DNA of 64,000 nucleotides from NCBI RefSeq assembly GCF_001598235.1, contig NZ_BCYO01000007.1, forward strand, positions 1 through 64,000, in the 5' to 3' direction. Shown here piece by piece: positions 54,738 to 62,728 of this stretch; the stretch's first letter is position 1; each line of letters opens with the position of its first letter. The notes under the pieces are model-generated. The model searched no databases. It saw nothing but the letters and a program-made list of their open reading frames with translations, and was not told where the DNA came from. A program made the position numbers and the translations under genes. The stretch is from Polaromonas jejuensis NBRC 106434. Lineage in GTDB: Bacteria > Pseudomonadota > Gammaproteobacteria > Burkholderiales > Burkholderiaceae_C.

Positions 54738-55336
54738 TTGACGCTGGTCGCATCCGTGATCCGGTAATACAGGCCATAAGCGTCATCGTTGAGCACCAGG
54801 AAACGCCCTTCGACCACCACCGGCTCCATGCTGTATTTCACCGGCGTTTTGGTCTTGACTTCGACCATGCTTTCGGGCCCGCCCGGTGCACAGAACGGGC
54901 AGGTGAGCGGCACCGACGACAGCAGGAAATGATTCTGCTTTTCACCCGGGTCCAGCGGCATCATGAAGCCCTGTATGCGCTGGGTTTTCTGGTGGAGGGC
55001 CAGCTGGGGCAGGTTGAACACCGGAAGAATCCGGTTTTTTTCTTTCTTGACGTTCACCGCGGTCAGCACGGACCAGGGCACCACATCGTCTCTGGCCGAG
55101 AGCGGCGGAAAAATGCTGTTGGCGCCATGCACCCCGGGGCCCTGCCCCACCGGCCAATCAAAACCAGGCGCTGCAGGGGCGGCGGATTTCGGGTTGCCCG
55201 AAGCCTGCGGCGAAGACAGCGTCTCGGCCCTCGGGCCTATGGCGGCCAAAAGCAAGCCGCAGGCCAGCCCATAGGCGCACGCGGAGCGCAACGCCATGCG
55301 GCCGAACGAAGGCTCAGTGCGAAGTGGATGGGTCAT
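54734..55336 (-). CDS. DUF3299 exported protein of the zinc operon
   Basis: A 200-residue protein with an N-terminal signal (ALRSACAYGLACGLLLAAIG). The DUF3299 core is visible: IQGFMMPLDPGEKQNHFLLS, SVPLTCPFCAPGGPESMVEV. The Cys pair in CPFC may bind metal or be redox active. The Pseudomonas homologue PA4066 lies in the Zur-regulated PA4063-PA4066 operon with an ATPase and an FtsX-like permease, as here. I chose the ATG at 55336 with GGAG upstream; a TTG at 55390 overlapping the previous stop would add 18 residues. Confidence 0.8.
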   Translation of the reverse strand: MTHPLRTEPSFGRMALRSACAYGLACGLLLAAIGPRAETLSSPQASGNPKSAAPAAPGFDWPVGQGPGVHGANSIFPPLSARDDVVPWSVLTAVNVKKEKNRILPVFNLPQLALHQKTQRIQGFMMPLDPGEKQNHFLLSSVPLTCPFCAPGGPESMVEVKTKTPVKYSMEPVVVEGRFLVLNDDAYGLYYRITDATSVK

Positions 55337-55386
55337 GCGGGGCTCCAGAAATTTCAGGGGGACAAGATAAAGATGATCCACCGGGC

Positions 55387-55653
55387 TCAATGCACGTGTT
55401 TCATGCCGCAGTATTTACCGATTGCCAAGCCCTTGCAAGCCGCCAGCAATTCCTTCTCGCAGACCTCGTCTTTTTTGCCCGACTCCAGGCACTTGGCAGC
55501 CCCTTCGTGGGCGGCGGCCATGGCGCGGTGACGCTGGATGTCTTCCTTGGTTTCCTTGTCGGTGTGCTGGGCATAGGCCGCCGAGAACACGGCGCTCAAC
55601 GCCACAGCGGCAAACAACTGGGCGGCTTGATGAAAAGAAGGGATGTATTTCAT
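55387..55653 (-). CDS. Small secreted Cys-rich protein of the zinc operon
   Basis: An 88-residue protein. The signal peptide covers about residues 1-29 (AVALSAVFSAAYAQ). The mature 59 residues hold four Cys (AAKCLES, DEVCEKE, AACKGLA, KYCGMKH) and end with KHVH. It may carry two disulfides or bind metal with Cys/His. I recognise no family. It lies between the FtsX-like permease and the DUF3299 gene on one transcript, so a role in periplasmic zinc handling is inferred. Confidence 0.65.
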   Translation of the reverse strand: MKYIPSFHQAAQLFAAVALSAVFSAAYAQHTDKETKEDIQRHRAMAAAHEGAAKCLESGKKDEVCEKELLAACKGLAIGKYCGMKHVH

Positions 55654-55660
55654 AAAAGTG

Positions 55661-56863
55661 TTACCTGGATTGGAGAAGTTCAAACACACTGACCCGGTAG
55701 GCCTCCCAGGCCGGCAGCAGCGCGGACGCCAGTGCCACCCCCAGCGCCAGCACCGGCACGATGACCAGCTCGACCGGCCAGGACAAGGCACCGATCAAGA
55801 TGGAGTTTTCAAGTTGCAGCGCCCAGGCCAGCAAGGCCGTCAGGCCCTGGCCCGCCAGCACGCCCAGCACGGCGGCGAGCAGCGCCAGCCACAGCGCCTC
55901 GCACAGCAGCAGGCCGGCGACCTTGCGCGGCGGTGCGCCCAGCATGCGCAGCAGGGCCAGGTCGGCGCGGCGCTCGCGCACGGCGCCCCACAGGGCGATG
56001 AAGACGCTCAGGCCGGCCGTCAGCAACAGCACGCCGGCCAGGGCGCGCAGCACGTCGGTGCCCACGCCCACCATGCTGAGCAGGCGGGTGATTTCGAGGG
56101 CCGGCGCGGCCGCCTGCATTTCGGTGGTGGTGTTGATGAAGCGCGGAAAGGTCACGGCCGCCATTGGCGTCTTGTACTGGATCAGCGCCAGCGTGACTTC
56201 GCGCTCGGCCTCCAGAATCTTCTGATCTTCCTCGTCGAGGGCGGTATCGGTTTCATGCACCTTCCACACCGACTCGGTGGCGGTCAACACCAGGCGATCC
56301 AGCACGGAGCCGCTAGGCGCCAGCACCCCCACCACCGTGTAAGGCGTCCGGGCGTGCACATCACCGCCGCCGCCCAACCCATGCGTGCCGGCAAAGCTGT
56401 CGCCCACCTTCAGGCCGGTCTGCTTCGCCACCTGAGCGCCAATCACGGCCTGCATGGACCCGGACCAGCCCTTGCCCTGCGCCAGTTTGGCGTCGTAATG
56501 CCGGATGTACTCAGCCGTGGTGCCGACGATGCGAAAGCCGCGGAAGCTGTCGCCCAGGCTGATGGGAATGATTTTGGCCACCTGCGGATGGCTTTCAAGC
56601 GCCTTGATGGCGGCCAGCGGCACATTGCCGGTCGGCACATCGAGGTGAAACACGCCCGACAGGATCAGCTGCATCGGGCTGCCCTTGGCGCCCACCACCA
56701 CGTCGATGCCCGCGAGGTCGCGGTCAAACGCCTGGTTGATCTGGTGGCTGACCAGCAGCACAAAGGTGATGGAGGCCAGCCCGAGGCTCAGCAGCAGCAG
56801 GTTGAGGGCCGCCGCGAGCGGCCGCGACCACAGGTAACGCCATGAAATTACTATTGTTTTCAT
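55661..56863 (-). CDS. FtsX-like ABC permease of the zinc operon
   Basis: A 400-residue MacB/FtsX-type permease. One membrane helix at about residues 18-42, a large periplasmic domain (40-270), then three helices, with the FtsX domain in the last 120 residues (TAGLSVFIALWGAVRERRAD, LALLRMLGAPPRKVAGLLLC). Homologue of PA4065, part of a Zur-controlled operon in Pseudomonas. With the ATPase it probably drives periplasmic work rather than import. The ATG at 56863 overlaps the ATPase stop (ATGA); the whole junction lies in a dispersed repeat copy. Confidence 0.86.
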   Translation of the reverse strand: MKTIVISWRYLWSRPLAAALNLLLLSLGLASITFVLLVSHQINQAFDRDLAGIDVVVGAKGSPMQLILSGVFHLDVPTGNVPLAAIKALESHPQVAKIIPISLGDSFRGFRIVGTTAEYIRHYDAKLAQGKGWSGSMQAVIGAQVAKQTGLKVGDSFAGTHGLGGGGDVHARTPYTVVGVLAPSGSVLDRLVLTATESVWKVHETDTALDEEDQKILEAEREVTLALIQYKTPMAAVTFPRFINTTTEMQAAAPALEITRLLSMVGVGTDVLRALAGVLLLTAGLSVFIALWGAVRERRADLALLRMLGAPPRKVAGLLLCEALWLALLAAVLGVLAGQGLTALLAWALQLENSILIGALSWPVELVIVPVLALGVALASALLPAWEAYRVSVFELLQSR

Positions 56864-56897
56864 AGCCACTTGCGCCCTATCAACAAGGACTGGAAGC
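56846..56897 (+). repeat. Dispersed element spanning the stop/start junction of two ABC genes
   Basis: TTACTATTGTTTTCATAGC, CACTTGCGCCC, a spacer and AGGACTGGAAGCC. The complement of the left stem encodes the first codons of the permease; the overlapping stop/start ATGA and the last codons of the ATPase are encoded by the rest. Confidence 0.75.
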
Positions 56898-57528
56898 CTT
56901 TTTCACCATCCATCCGGGTTTCAAGAAAGCCGGCGACGCGGCTGTCGTGCGTGGCGATCACCAGCGTCGCGCCCTCATGCCTTGCCGTTGCCTGCAGCAA
57001 TTCCAGCGACGCCGTGGCCGCTTCGTCATCCAGGCTGGCCGTCGGTTCATCCGCCAGGATCACACGCGGCTTGAGCAGCACCGCCCGCGCCAGCGCCACG
57101 CGCTGGGCCTGGCCGCCGGAGAGCTGCGCCGGTTTGCGCCTGGCCAGCGCCTGCACATCCAGCGCCGCCAGCGCCTGGTCAATGCGGCCCTCATCGGGCG
57201 GCTGGCCGGCCGCCCACTGCGCCATGGCGAGGTTGCCATGCACCGTCAGGGCGGAACTCAAATGCAGGCGCTGCGGCAGGAAGCCTATGGTTGTGGCGCG
57301 CCAGGCATCGCCGGCCACCTTGCCCAGCGCCTTCATGGACTGCCCGGCCACGCTCATGTCACCCTCGCCGGGGCTGAGCAAGCCGGCGGCCAGCGCCAGC
57401 CAGGTGGATTTGCCCGAGCCCGAGGCACCGCGCAGCAGCAGCACGTCGCCCTGCGCCACGTCAACATCCTCAAACCTGAGCTCGGGGCCGCCGCCGTAGC
57501 GGTAGGCCAGTTGCCGGGTGCTGATCAT
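56860..57528 (-). CDS. ABC ATPase of the zinc operon (LolD/MacB type)
   Basis: A 222-residue ATPase. Walker A LLRGASGSGKSTWLAL at about residues 32-47, signature AQLSGGQAQRVALARAVLLK at about 130-149, Walker B VILADEPTASLDD and the His switch VIATHDSRVAGF. It resembles LolD/MacB-type ATPases and PA4064. The ATG overlaps the zur stop by 4 bases; the next gene overlaps its own stop, so regulator, ATPase and permease are translationally linked. The C-terminal residues (GRKWL) derive from a dispersed repeat. Confidence 0.88.
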   Translation of the reverse strand: MISTRQLAYRYGGGPELRFEDVDVAQGDVLLLRGASGSGKSTWLALAAGLLSPGEGDMSVAGQSMKALGKVAGDAWRATTIGFLPQRLHLSSALTVHGNLAMAQWAAGQPPDEGRIDQALAALDVQALARRKPAQLSGGQAQRVALARAVLLKPRVILADEPTASLDDEAATASLELLQATARHEGATLVIATHDSRVAGFLETRMDGEKGFQSLLIGRKWL

Positions 57529-58031
57529 GAAGCCAGGCCCGGCGTGCCGGTGGCGCAGTCGGCGCACACGCCGCGCACCGCAAAGTCCATGCTCATGCCC
57601 TGGTAGCCCAGGGCCTTGAGGGCCTCCAGCGCGGTTTGCGCGGCACGCTCCAGGTCGTTGGCACTGGTCTTCAGCGCACCGGCCAGCGGGCTGTCGCGGT
57701 GGCAGCTCTGGCACTCAAAGTGAGGAATCGCATGCACGCTGCTCGGCATGGCCTGGTAGCGGCGCACCCGGTTCGCGTCGACCCGGCACAGCAGCAGGCC
57801 AACCTGGGTGAGCCGGTCAATCAGGCGGTACAGCGTCACACGGTCCAGCGCCGATTCGGTGTCGCTCAGCAAGGCCATCTGCAGTTGCGCGTGGGTGTAG
57901 CTGGTGTCGGGATGGGCCAGCAGCCAGCCCAGCACCAGGCGCGCCGCGCTGGTACGGCGCAGGCCGTGTGCGGAAAGCAGCGCGTCAATCGGGTCCGCGG
58001 TGAGGTCGCTTGGAGGAATGGATGAAGCCAT
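57525..58031 (-). CDS. zur: Fur-family zinc uptake regulator (Zur)
   Basis: A 168-residue Fur-family protein. The winged helix is at about residues 20-85 (YTHAQLQMALLSDTESALDR, VTLYRLIDRLTQVGLL). The structural zinc site CxxC...CxxC is in HFECQSCHRD and GVCADCATG. Flanking zinc ABC genes and a ZnuD-like receptor point to Zur rather than Fur. It should repress this operon and znuCBA when zinc is ample, through the palindromes at 58071-58113. First gene of the minus-strand operon. Confidence 0.87.
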   Translation of the reverse strand: MASSIPPSDLTADPIDALLSAHGLRRTSAARLVLGWLLAHPDTSYTHAQLQMALLSDTESALDRVTLYRLIDRLTQVGLLLCRVDANRVRRYQAMPSSVHAIPHFECQSCHRDSPLAGALKTSANDLERAAQTALEALKALGYQGMSMDFAVRGVCADCATGTPGLAS

Positions 58032-58070
58032 GCGTCTTTGAAGTTTTTAAATTTCTGCCGAGGTTTCAAT

Positions 58071-58113
58071 AACGCAACTTAGTTGCATTAAACTATACCG
58101 CAATCGAGTTGCA
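58071..58113. promoter_or_regulatory. Twin Zur-box-like palindromes between zur and znuCBA
   Basis: Site 1 is GCAACT-T-AGTTGC (58074-58086), perfectly palindromic. Site 2 is GCAATC-G-AGTTGC (58100-58112). Both share AGTTGCATT on the plus strand and their centres are 26 bases apart. They lie in the common upstream region of the two metal operons and are the natural Zur sites, although the half-site differs from the enterobacterial GTTATNNNATAAC form. Confidence 0.68.
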
Positions 58114-58179
58114 TTATGACCGCGACTTGTGACTTTTTTATGTCATTTGATTGCACCCATTTGTAAAGACAGACTTCGC

Positions 58180-58335
58180 ATGCCACCCCAGCCAACCCCC
58201 TTGATTGACGCAAAACCCTCGGCACGCAGCGTGCTGGCCTGGCCTGCCTGGCTGCGTGTGCTGGCCGTGGTGCCTGCGGTAGCGCTGCTATGGCTGGCGG
58301 TCAGCTGGGCCAACCTGGTGCTTATGCCATGGTGA
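58180..58335 (+). CDS. 51-residue membrane protein heading the znu operon
   Basis: The ATG at 58180 opens a 51-codon frame, MPPQPTPLIDAKPSARSVLA followed by a single hydrophobic helix (about residues 24-47, VLAVVPAVALLWLAVSWANL). Its stop overlaps the start of znuC (ATGGTGA), so translation would be coupled. No family is recognised. A regulator or assembly partner of the metal ABC importer is possible but not shown. Confidence 0.55.
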   Translation: MPPQPTPLIDAKPSARSVLAWPAWLRVLAVVPAVALLWLAVSWANLVLMPW

Positions 58336-59096
58336 CGCTGGACGGCCTCACGGTGAGCTACCGCCGCCACCCCGCCCTGCACCACATCAGCGGCCACTTT
58401 GCGCCAGGCTCGCTCACGGCGGTGGTGGGGCCCAATGGTTCGGGCAAAAGCACGCTGCTCAAAAGCGTCATGGGCCTGCTGCCCTTCTCGGGCGGGCGGG
58501 TGGCCGTGTCCGCGCCGCGTGCACGCATGGCCTATTTGCCGCAGCTCGCCGAAATTGACCGCGGCTTTCCGATTGATGTGCGCGACTGCGTACTGCTGGG
58601 CTGCTGGCCCGCCGAGGGCGCCTGGGGCGGCGTGCGCGGCGACCGGCTGGCGCGTGTGGATGCGGCCCTGCATGCCGTGGGGCTGGAGGGATTTGAGCGC
58701 CGGCCCATCGGTTCGCTTTCAAGCGGACAGCTGCAGCGCATGCTGTTTGCCCGCCTGCTGGTGCAGGACGCCGAGCTGATTTTGCTGGACGAACCCTTCA
58801 ACGCCATGGACAGCAAAACCACCTCGGCTCTGCTGGCGATGATCCGGCAGTGGCACCAGCGGCGCCGCACCGTGATCGCCGTGCTGCACGACGATGCGCA
58901 GGTGCGCCAGCATTTTCCGCGCACCCTGCTGCTGGCCCGCGAAGTCGTGGCCTGGGGGCCCACCGCGCAGGTGATGACCGAGGCCAACCTGGCGCGGGCC
59001 CGCCGCATGGCCGAGGCCTGGGATGAAGACGCCGATATCTGCCAGGTGGACCAGCCGCAGCCGCAGCTGCCGCTGTGGCAAAAGGTGGCCGCCTGA
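58329..59096 (+). CDS. znuC: Zinc ABC importer ATPase (ZnuC/AztA-type)
   Basis: A 255-residue ATPase. Walker A VVGPNGSGKSTLLKSVMGLL at about residues 31-50, signature GSLSSGQLQRMLFARLLVQD at about 136-155, Walker B LILLDEPFNAMD, His switch AVLHDDAQV. It belongs to the manganese/zinc/iron importer class. The C-terminus ends in a Gln/Pro-rich tail. Stop overlaps the permease start (TGATG). The related AztABC system is an alternative name; I keep znu because of the Zur linkage. Confidence 0.87.
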   Translation: MVTLDGLTVSYRRHPALHHISGHFAPGSLTAVVGPNGSGKSTLLKSVMGLLPFSGGRVAVSAPRARMAYLPQLAEIDRGFPIDVRDCVLLGCWPAEGAWGGVRGDRLARVDAALHAVGLEGFERRPIGSLSSGQLQRMLFARLLVQDAELILLDEPFNAMDSKTTSALLAMIRQWHQRRRTVIAVLHDDAQVRQHFPRTLLLAREVVAWGPTAQVMTEANLARARRMAEAWDEDADICQVDQPQPQLPLWQKVAA

Positions 59097-59998
59097 TGGC
59101 CGGCAGCCTGACCGTGCTGCAAAGCATCTGGGATCTGCTGTGGGCTCCGTTTGCCGACTTCGCCTTCATGCGCCGCGCGCTGGTGGCAACCCTGGCGCTG
59201 TCACTCAGCGCCGCGCCCCTGGGCGTTTTTTTGACGCTGCGGCGCATGAGCCTGCTGGGCGATGCGCTCAGCCATGCCATCCTGCCCGGCGTGGCCATCG
59301 GCTTCATGCTGTGCGGCCTGTCGCTCACCGCCATGGCCGCGGGCGGCGTGGTGGCCGGCATGCTGGTGGCGGCGCTCGCCGGATGGATCAGCCGGTCCAC
59401 GGCGCTGAAAGAAGACGCGAGCCTGGCCGCCGTTTATCTGGCGGCCCTGGCGCTGGGCGTCACGCTCATCTCCGGCCACGGCACGCAACTCGATTTGCTG
59501 CACATCCTGTTTGGCAGTGCGCTCGGGGTGGACACACCCGGTTTGTGGCTGGTGGCCACGGTGGCCAGCGTGAGCATGCTGGCGCTGGCTGCGGCCTACC
59601 GCGGCCTGGTGCTGGAAAGCTTTGACCCGGTGTTTCTAAGCGCCGCCGGCCGGCGCGGTTGGCACACCTGGGTCTGGCAGCAGGGATTTTTGATGCTGGT
59701 GGTCATCAACCTGGTGGCCGGGTTTCAAACCCTGGGCACCTTGATGGCGGTGGGGCTGATGATGCTGCCCGCCGTCTCGGCCAAGCTGTGGCACGACACC
59801 CTGCCCGCGCAACTTGTCAATGCCAGCGCTCAAGCCATGCTGGCCGGCTACCTCGGGCTGCTGCTGTCCTACCACCTGGACACGCCATCCGGCCCCACCA
59901 TCATCGGCTGCGCAGGCGCCCTGTACTTCGCGTCCTTGCTGCTGGCGCCCGGCGGCTGGCTGCCGCGCGTGCTGAACCGCGCCCATCGCGTGGCCTGA
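59096..59998 (+). CDS. znuB: Zinc ABC importer permease (ZnuB/AztB-type)
   Basis: A 300-residue ABC-3-type permease with about eight helices. Recognisable: RRMSLLGDALSHAILPGVAI, GHGTQLDLLHILFGSALGVD and FQTLGTLMAVGLMMLPAVSA. It forms the membrane channel for metal import with ZnuC and ZnuA. It overlaps znuC by one base and is followed by znuA after 54 bases. Confidence 0.88.
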   Translation: MAGSLTVLQSIWDLLWAPFADFAFMRRALVATLALSLSAAPLGVFLTLRRMSLLGDALSHAILPGVAIGFMLCGLSLTAMAAGGVVAGMLVAALAGWISRSTALKEDASLAAVYLAALALGVTLISGHGTQLDLLHILFGSALGVDTPGLWLVATVASVSMLALAAAYRGLVLESFDPVFLSAAGRRGWHTWVWQQGFLMLVVINLVAGFQTLGTLMAVGLMMLPAVSAKLWHDTLPAQLVNASAQAMLAGYLGLLLSYHLDTPSGPTIIGCAGALYFASLLLAPGGWLPRVLNRAHRVA

Positions 59999-60052
59999 GC
60001 GTGGCCTGAAGCGTTTTTTTCTTCATTCTCCATATTCACCAAGGACTTCCCC

Positions 60053-60964
60053 ATGAAAAACCTGCGTCAAAAATTCGCGGCTTGCCTGGCGGCACTGGCG
60101 CTGTGCAGCGCCGCCACGGCCGGCCTGGCCGCCGACAAGCTGCCGGTCGTGGCCAGCTTCAGCATCCTGGGCGATCTGGTGCGCGTGGTGGGTGGCGACC
60201 GGGTGGCCGTCACCACCCTGGTCGGGCCGGACGAGGACGCCCATGTCTTCGAGCCCAAACCGCTTGATGCCAAAAACATCCTGCAAACCCGGCTGCTGGT
60301 GACCAACGGCCTCGGCTTTGAGCCCTGGGCAGAAAAGCTCGCCAAATCCGCCGGCTACCGGGGCCAGTCCGTGGTGGCCTCCCAGGGCGTGAAACCGCGC
60401 AGCCTGCCCGCCGAAAAAGGCCAGCACCACGCGGAAACCGACCCGCACGCCTGGCAGGATCCAACCCATGTCGTGCGCTATGTGCGCAACATCGCCGCAG
60501 CCCTGAGCCAGGCCGACCCCGCCGGGGCCTCAAGCTTCCAGAGCAACAGTGAGGCGTATGTGAAAGAGTTGCAGACACTCGACAGCTGGGCCAAAGCGCA
60601 ATTTGCCGCGATCCCGGCGGACAAGCGCAAGGTCATCACCTCGCACGACGCCTTCGGCTATTTCGGCGCGCATTACCAGGTCCGTTTCCTCGCGCCCCAG
60701 GGCGTCTCCACCGAAGCCGAGCCCAGCGCCAGGGAAGTTGCCCAGTTGATCAAGCAGATCCAACGCGAAAAAATCAAGGCCGTGTTTGTGGAAAACATGA
60801 GCAACCCCAAGCTGCTGGCGCAACTGAGCAAGGATGCGGGCGTGACGCCGGGGCCCGCGCTGTATGTGGATGCCCTGTCAGCGCCTGGCGGCCCGGCCGA
60901 CAGCTACCTCAAGCTGATGCGGCATAACGTGACGCAACTCGTGCGCGGCATGCAGCTCAACTGA
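60053..60964 (+). CDS. znuA: Zinc-binding periplasmic protein (ZnuA/AztC-type)
   Basis: A 303-residue cluster A-I metal-binding protein. The signal peptide ends near residue 27 (AGLAA). Metal ligands are probably His in GPDEDAHVFEP, His in ETDPHAWQDP, His in VITSHDAFGYF and Asp in ALYVDALS. The His-rich loop typical of enterobacterial ZnuA is reduced to a short KGQHHAETD, as in AztC proteins. It delivers zinc (manganese cannot be excluded) to ZnuB. AAGGAC precedes the ATG. Confidence 0.87.
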   Translation: MKNLRQKFAACLAALALCSAATAGLAADKLPVVASFSILGDLVRVVGGDRVAVTTLVGPDEDAHVFEPKPLDAKNILQTRLLVTNGLGFEPWAEKLAKSAGYRGQSVVASQGVKPRSLPAEKGQHHAETDPHAWQDPTHVVRYVRNIAAALSQADPAGASSFQSNSEAYVKELQTLDSWAKAQFAAIPADKRKVITSHDAFGYFGAHYQVRFLAPQGVSTEAEPSAREVAQLIKQIQREKIKAVFVENMSNPKLLAQLSKDAGVTPGPALYVDALSAPGGPADSYLKLMRHNVTQLVRGMQLN

Positions 60965-61029
60965 ACCTGAACGGCCGCCGGGCGGCGACGGCGACACCGT
61001 GATCAAGTCAGCCGCGGTATAACCACCCC

Positions 61030-62034
61030 ATGAATGACACCATCCAGGGAGACACATTGACCGCGCCCCAAGCACACCCCACCCACCTGCGCACCCATAC
61101 CTACCACGGCCTGGCGCCCGGCCCGCGCCTGCTGGTGCTGGGCGCGGTCCACGGCAACGAGATCTGCGGTGCGCGCGCCATCGCGCAAGTGCTGGCCGAA
61201 CTCGACAGCGGCGCGCTCAGCATAGTCCGCGGCAGCGTCACCTTTGTGCCCGTCACCAACCCGCTGGCCTACCGGCTCAAGCAGCGCACCGGCGAGCGCA
61301 ACCTGAACCGCAACATGGCGCCCAGCGCGATTCCGCAGGATTTCGAGGACCGCATTGCCAATGTGCTGTGCCCGCTGCTGGAGTCGCACGAGGCGCTGCT
61401 GGACCTGCATTCCTTTCACACCGGCGGCGCCCCCTTTGTGATGATTGGCCCGCAAAACAACAGCGGCACGCTGGAGCCCTTCAGCTACGCCGCCGAGGAA
61501 ATGCAGCTGGCCCTGCACACCGGGCCGCACCGCGTCGTCGAGGGCTGGCTGGAAACCTACGCGCGCGGCGTGCAGCGGCGCGCGGCCGCCCCGGTCGCGA
61601 ATGACAGCGCCCGCACGCAAGCCCTGGCGACCGACCCCAACTACGGCGTGGGCACGACGGAATACATGCGTTCGCGCGGCGGCTACGGCGTGACGCTGGA
61701 ATGCGGCCAGCACGACGACCCCGAGGCGGTGAATGTGGCGCGCCGCGCCATCTTGCAGACCCTGGCCCTGCTCGGCCTGTCGCCGCTGCCGCTGGCGCCG
61801 GCCTCGACCGACCGGGAAATCCTGCGCCTGGTGGATGTGACCGACCGCGAACATCCAGGCGACAGCTTCAGCCGCCCATGGCGCAGCTTTGACGCGGTGG
61901 AGGCCGGCGAAGTGATAGGCACGCGCTACAGCGGCGCCGAAGTGAAGGCGCCCGAAGACGGCTTTGTGGTGTTTCCCAACCCGGGCGCCGGCGTGGCGCA
62001 GGAGTGGTTTTACTTCGCGCAGCGCCGGGCCTGA
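61030..62034 (+). CDS. Succinylglutamate desuccinylase/aspartoacylase-family hydrolase
   Basis: A 334-residue zinc hydrolase of the M14-related AstE/ASPA family. The metal site is formed by LVLGAVHGNEICGARA (HxxE) and LLDLHSFHTGGAP (His), and the catalytic Glu is probably in GVTLECGQHDD. It would cleave an N-acyl amino acid or similar amide. Position right after znuA may mean co-transcription or mere neighbourhood. Substrate unknown. Confidence 0.83.
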   Translation: MNDTIQGDTLTAPQAHPTHLRTHTYHGLAPGPRLLVLGAVHGNEICGARAIAQVLAELDSGALSIVRGSVTFVPVTNPLAYRLKQRTGERNLNRNMAPSAIPQDFEDRIANVLCPLLESHEALLDLHSFHTGGAPFVMIGPQNNSGTLEPFSYAAEEMQLALHTGPHRVVEGWLETYARGVQRRAAAPVANDSARTQALATDPNYGVGTTEYMRSRGGYGVTLECGQHDDPEAVNVARRAILQTLALLGLSPLPLAPASTDREILRLVDVTDREHPGDSFSRPWRSFDAVEAGEVIGTRYSGAEVKAPEDGFVVFPNPGAGVAQEWFYFAQRRA

Positions 62035-62049
62035 GGCCGGGCGCCATTT

Positions 62050-62116
62050 CAGGCATCAAATCGGGCCTACGCCCAATATCGGCCTCCGCAGTAAGCTATA
62101 AATTCAATAGCACCCT
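62050..62116 (-). repeat. Dispersed element, copy between the hydrolase gene and msrA
   Basis: On the minus strand GGTGCTATTGAATTTATAGC, TTACTGCGGAGGCC, a spacer, GGGCGTAGGCCCGATTTGAT. A nearly full copy; both genes point toward it, so it occupies a convergent 3' region. Confidence 0.8.
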
Positions 62117-62137
62117 GCAGCGGATGCCGCTCTCGCC

Positions 62138-62677
62138 TTAAGCCTTGACCCGCGCCGCAAAGGTCTTACGGAACTTCTCGACCTTGGGCGCGGCCACGGC
62201 CATGCAATAGCCCTGGTAGGGGTTTTTCTCGAAGAAGTCCTGGTGGTAGTCCTCGGCCGGCCAGTAGTTGGCCTGCGGCAGCACCTCGGTCACGATGGGT
62301 TTGCCAAACAGCTTGTCCTGGCTCATCTGGCGGATCATGTCGTCGGCCACCTGCTTTTGCTCGGGCGTCGAGAAATAAATGCCGCTGCGGTACTGCGTGC
62401 CCGTGTCATTGCCCTGGCGATTCAGCGTGGTCGGGTCATGGATGACGAAAAAAATCTCCAGGATTTCCTGCAGCGTAATTTCGGCCGGGTCGTAAACCAG
62501 TTTCACGACTTCATTGCAGCCGGTGCGCCCGGTACAGACGTCCTCATAACTCGGCCGGTTGGCCTGGCCGTTGCTGTAGCCGGACTCGACGTCGGTGACG
62601 CCGCGCACCTTGACGTACACGGCCTCGGTGCACCAGAAGCAGCCGCCGCCCAGGGTGATGGTTTGCAGGTTTTCCAT
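62138..62677 (-). CDS. msrA: Peptide methionine sulfoxide reductase A
   Basis: A 179-residue MsrA. The catalytic Cys is in TLGGGCFWCTEAVYVKVRGV (GCFWC) near residue 11, with DPTTLNRQGNDTGTQYRSGI as the second signature. It reduces S-methionine sulfoxide. The ATG at 62677 follows GGAGA; an in-frame TTG four codons earlier is less likely. Single gene. Confidence 0.95.
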   Translation of the reverse strand: MENLQTITLGGGCFWCTEAVYVKVRGVTDVESGYSNGQANRPSYEDVCTGRTGCNEVVKLVYDPAEITLQEILEIFFVIHDPTTLNRQGNDTGTQYRSGIYFSTPEQKQVADDMIRQMSQDKLFGKPIVTEVLPQANYWPAEDYHQDFFEKNPYQGYCMAVAAPKVEKFRKTFAARVKA

Positions 62678-62728
62678 GGTTTTCTCCAAAAAATATTCAA
62701 CCCGGTAGTCGTCGCTTCAGGTCGGACC

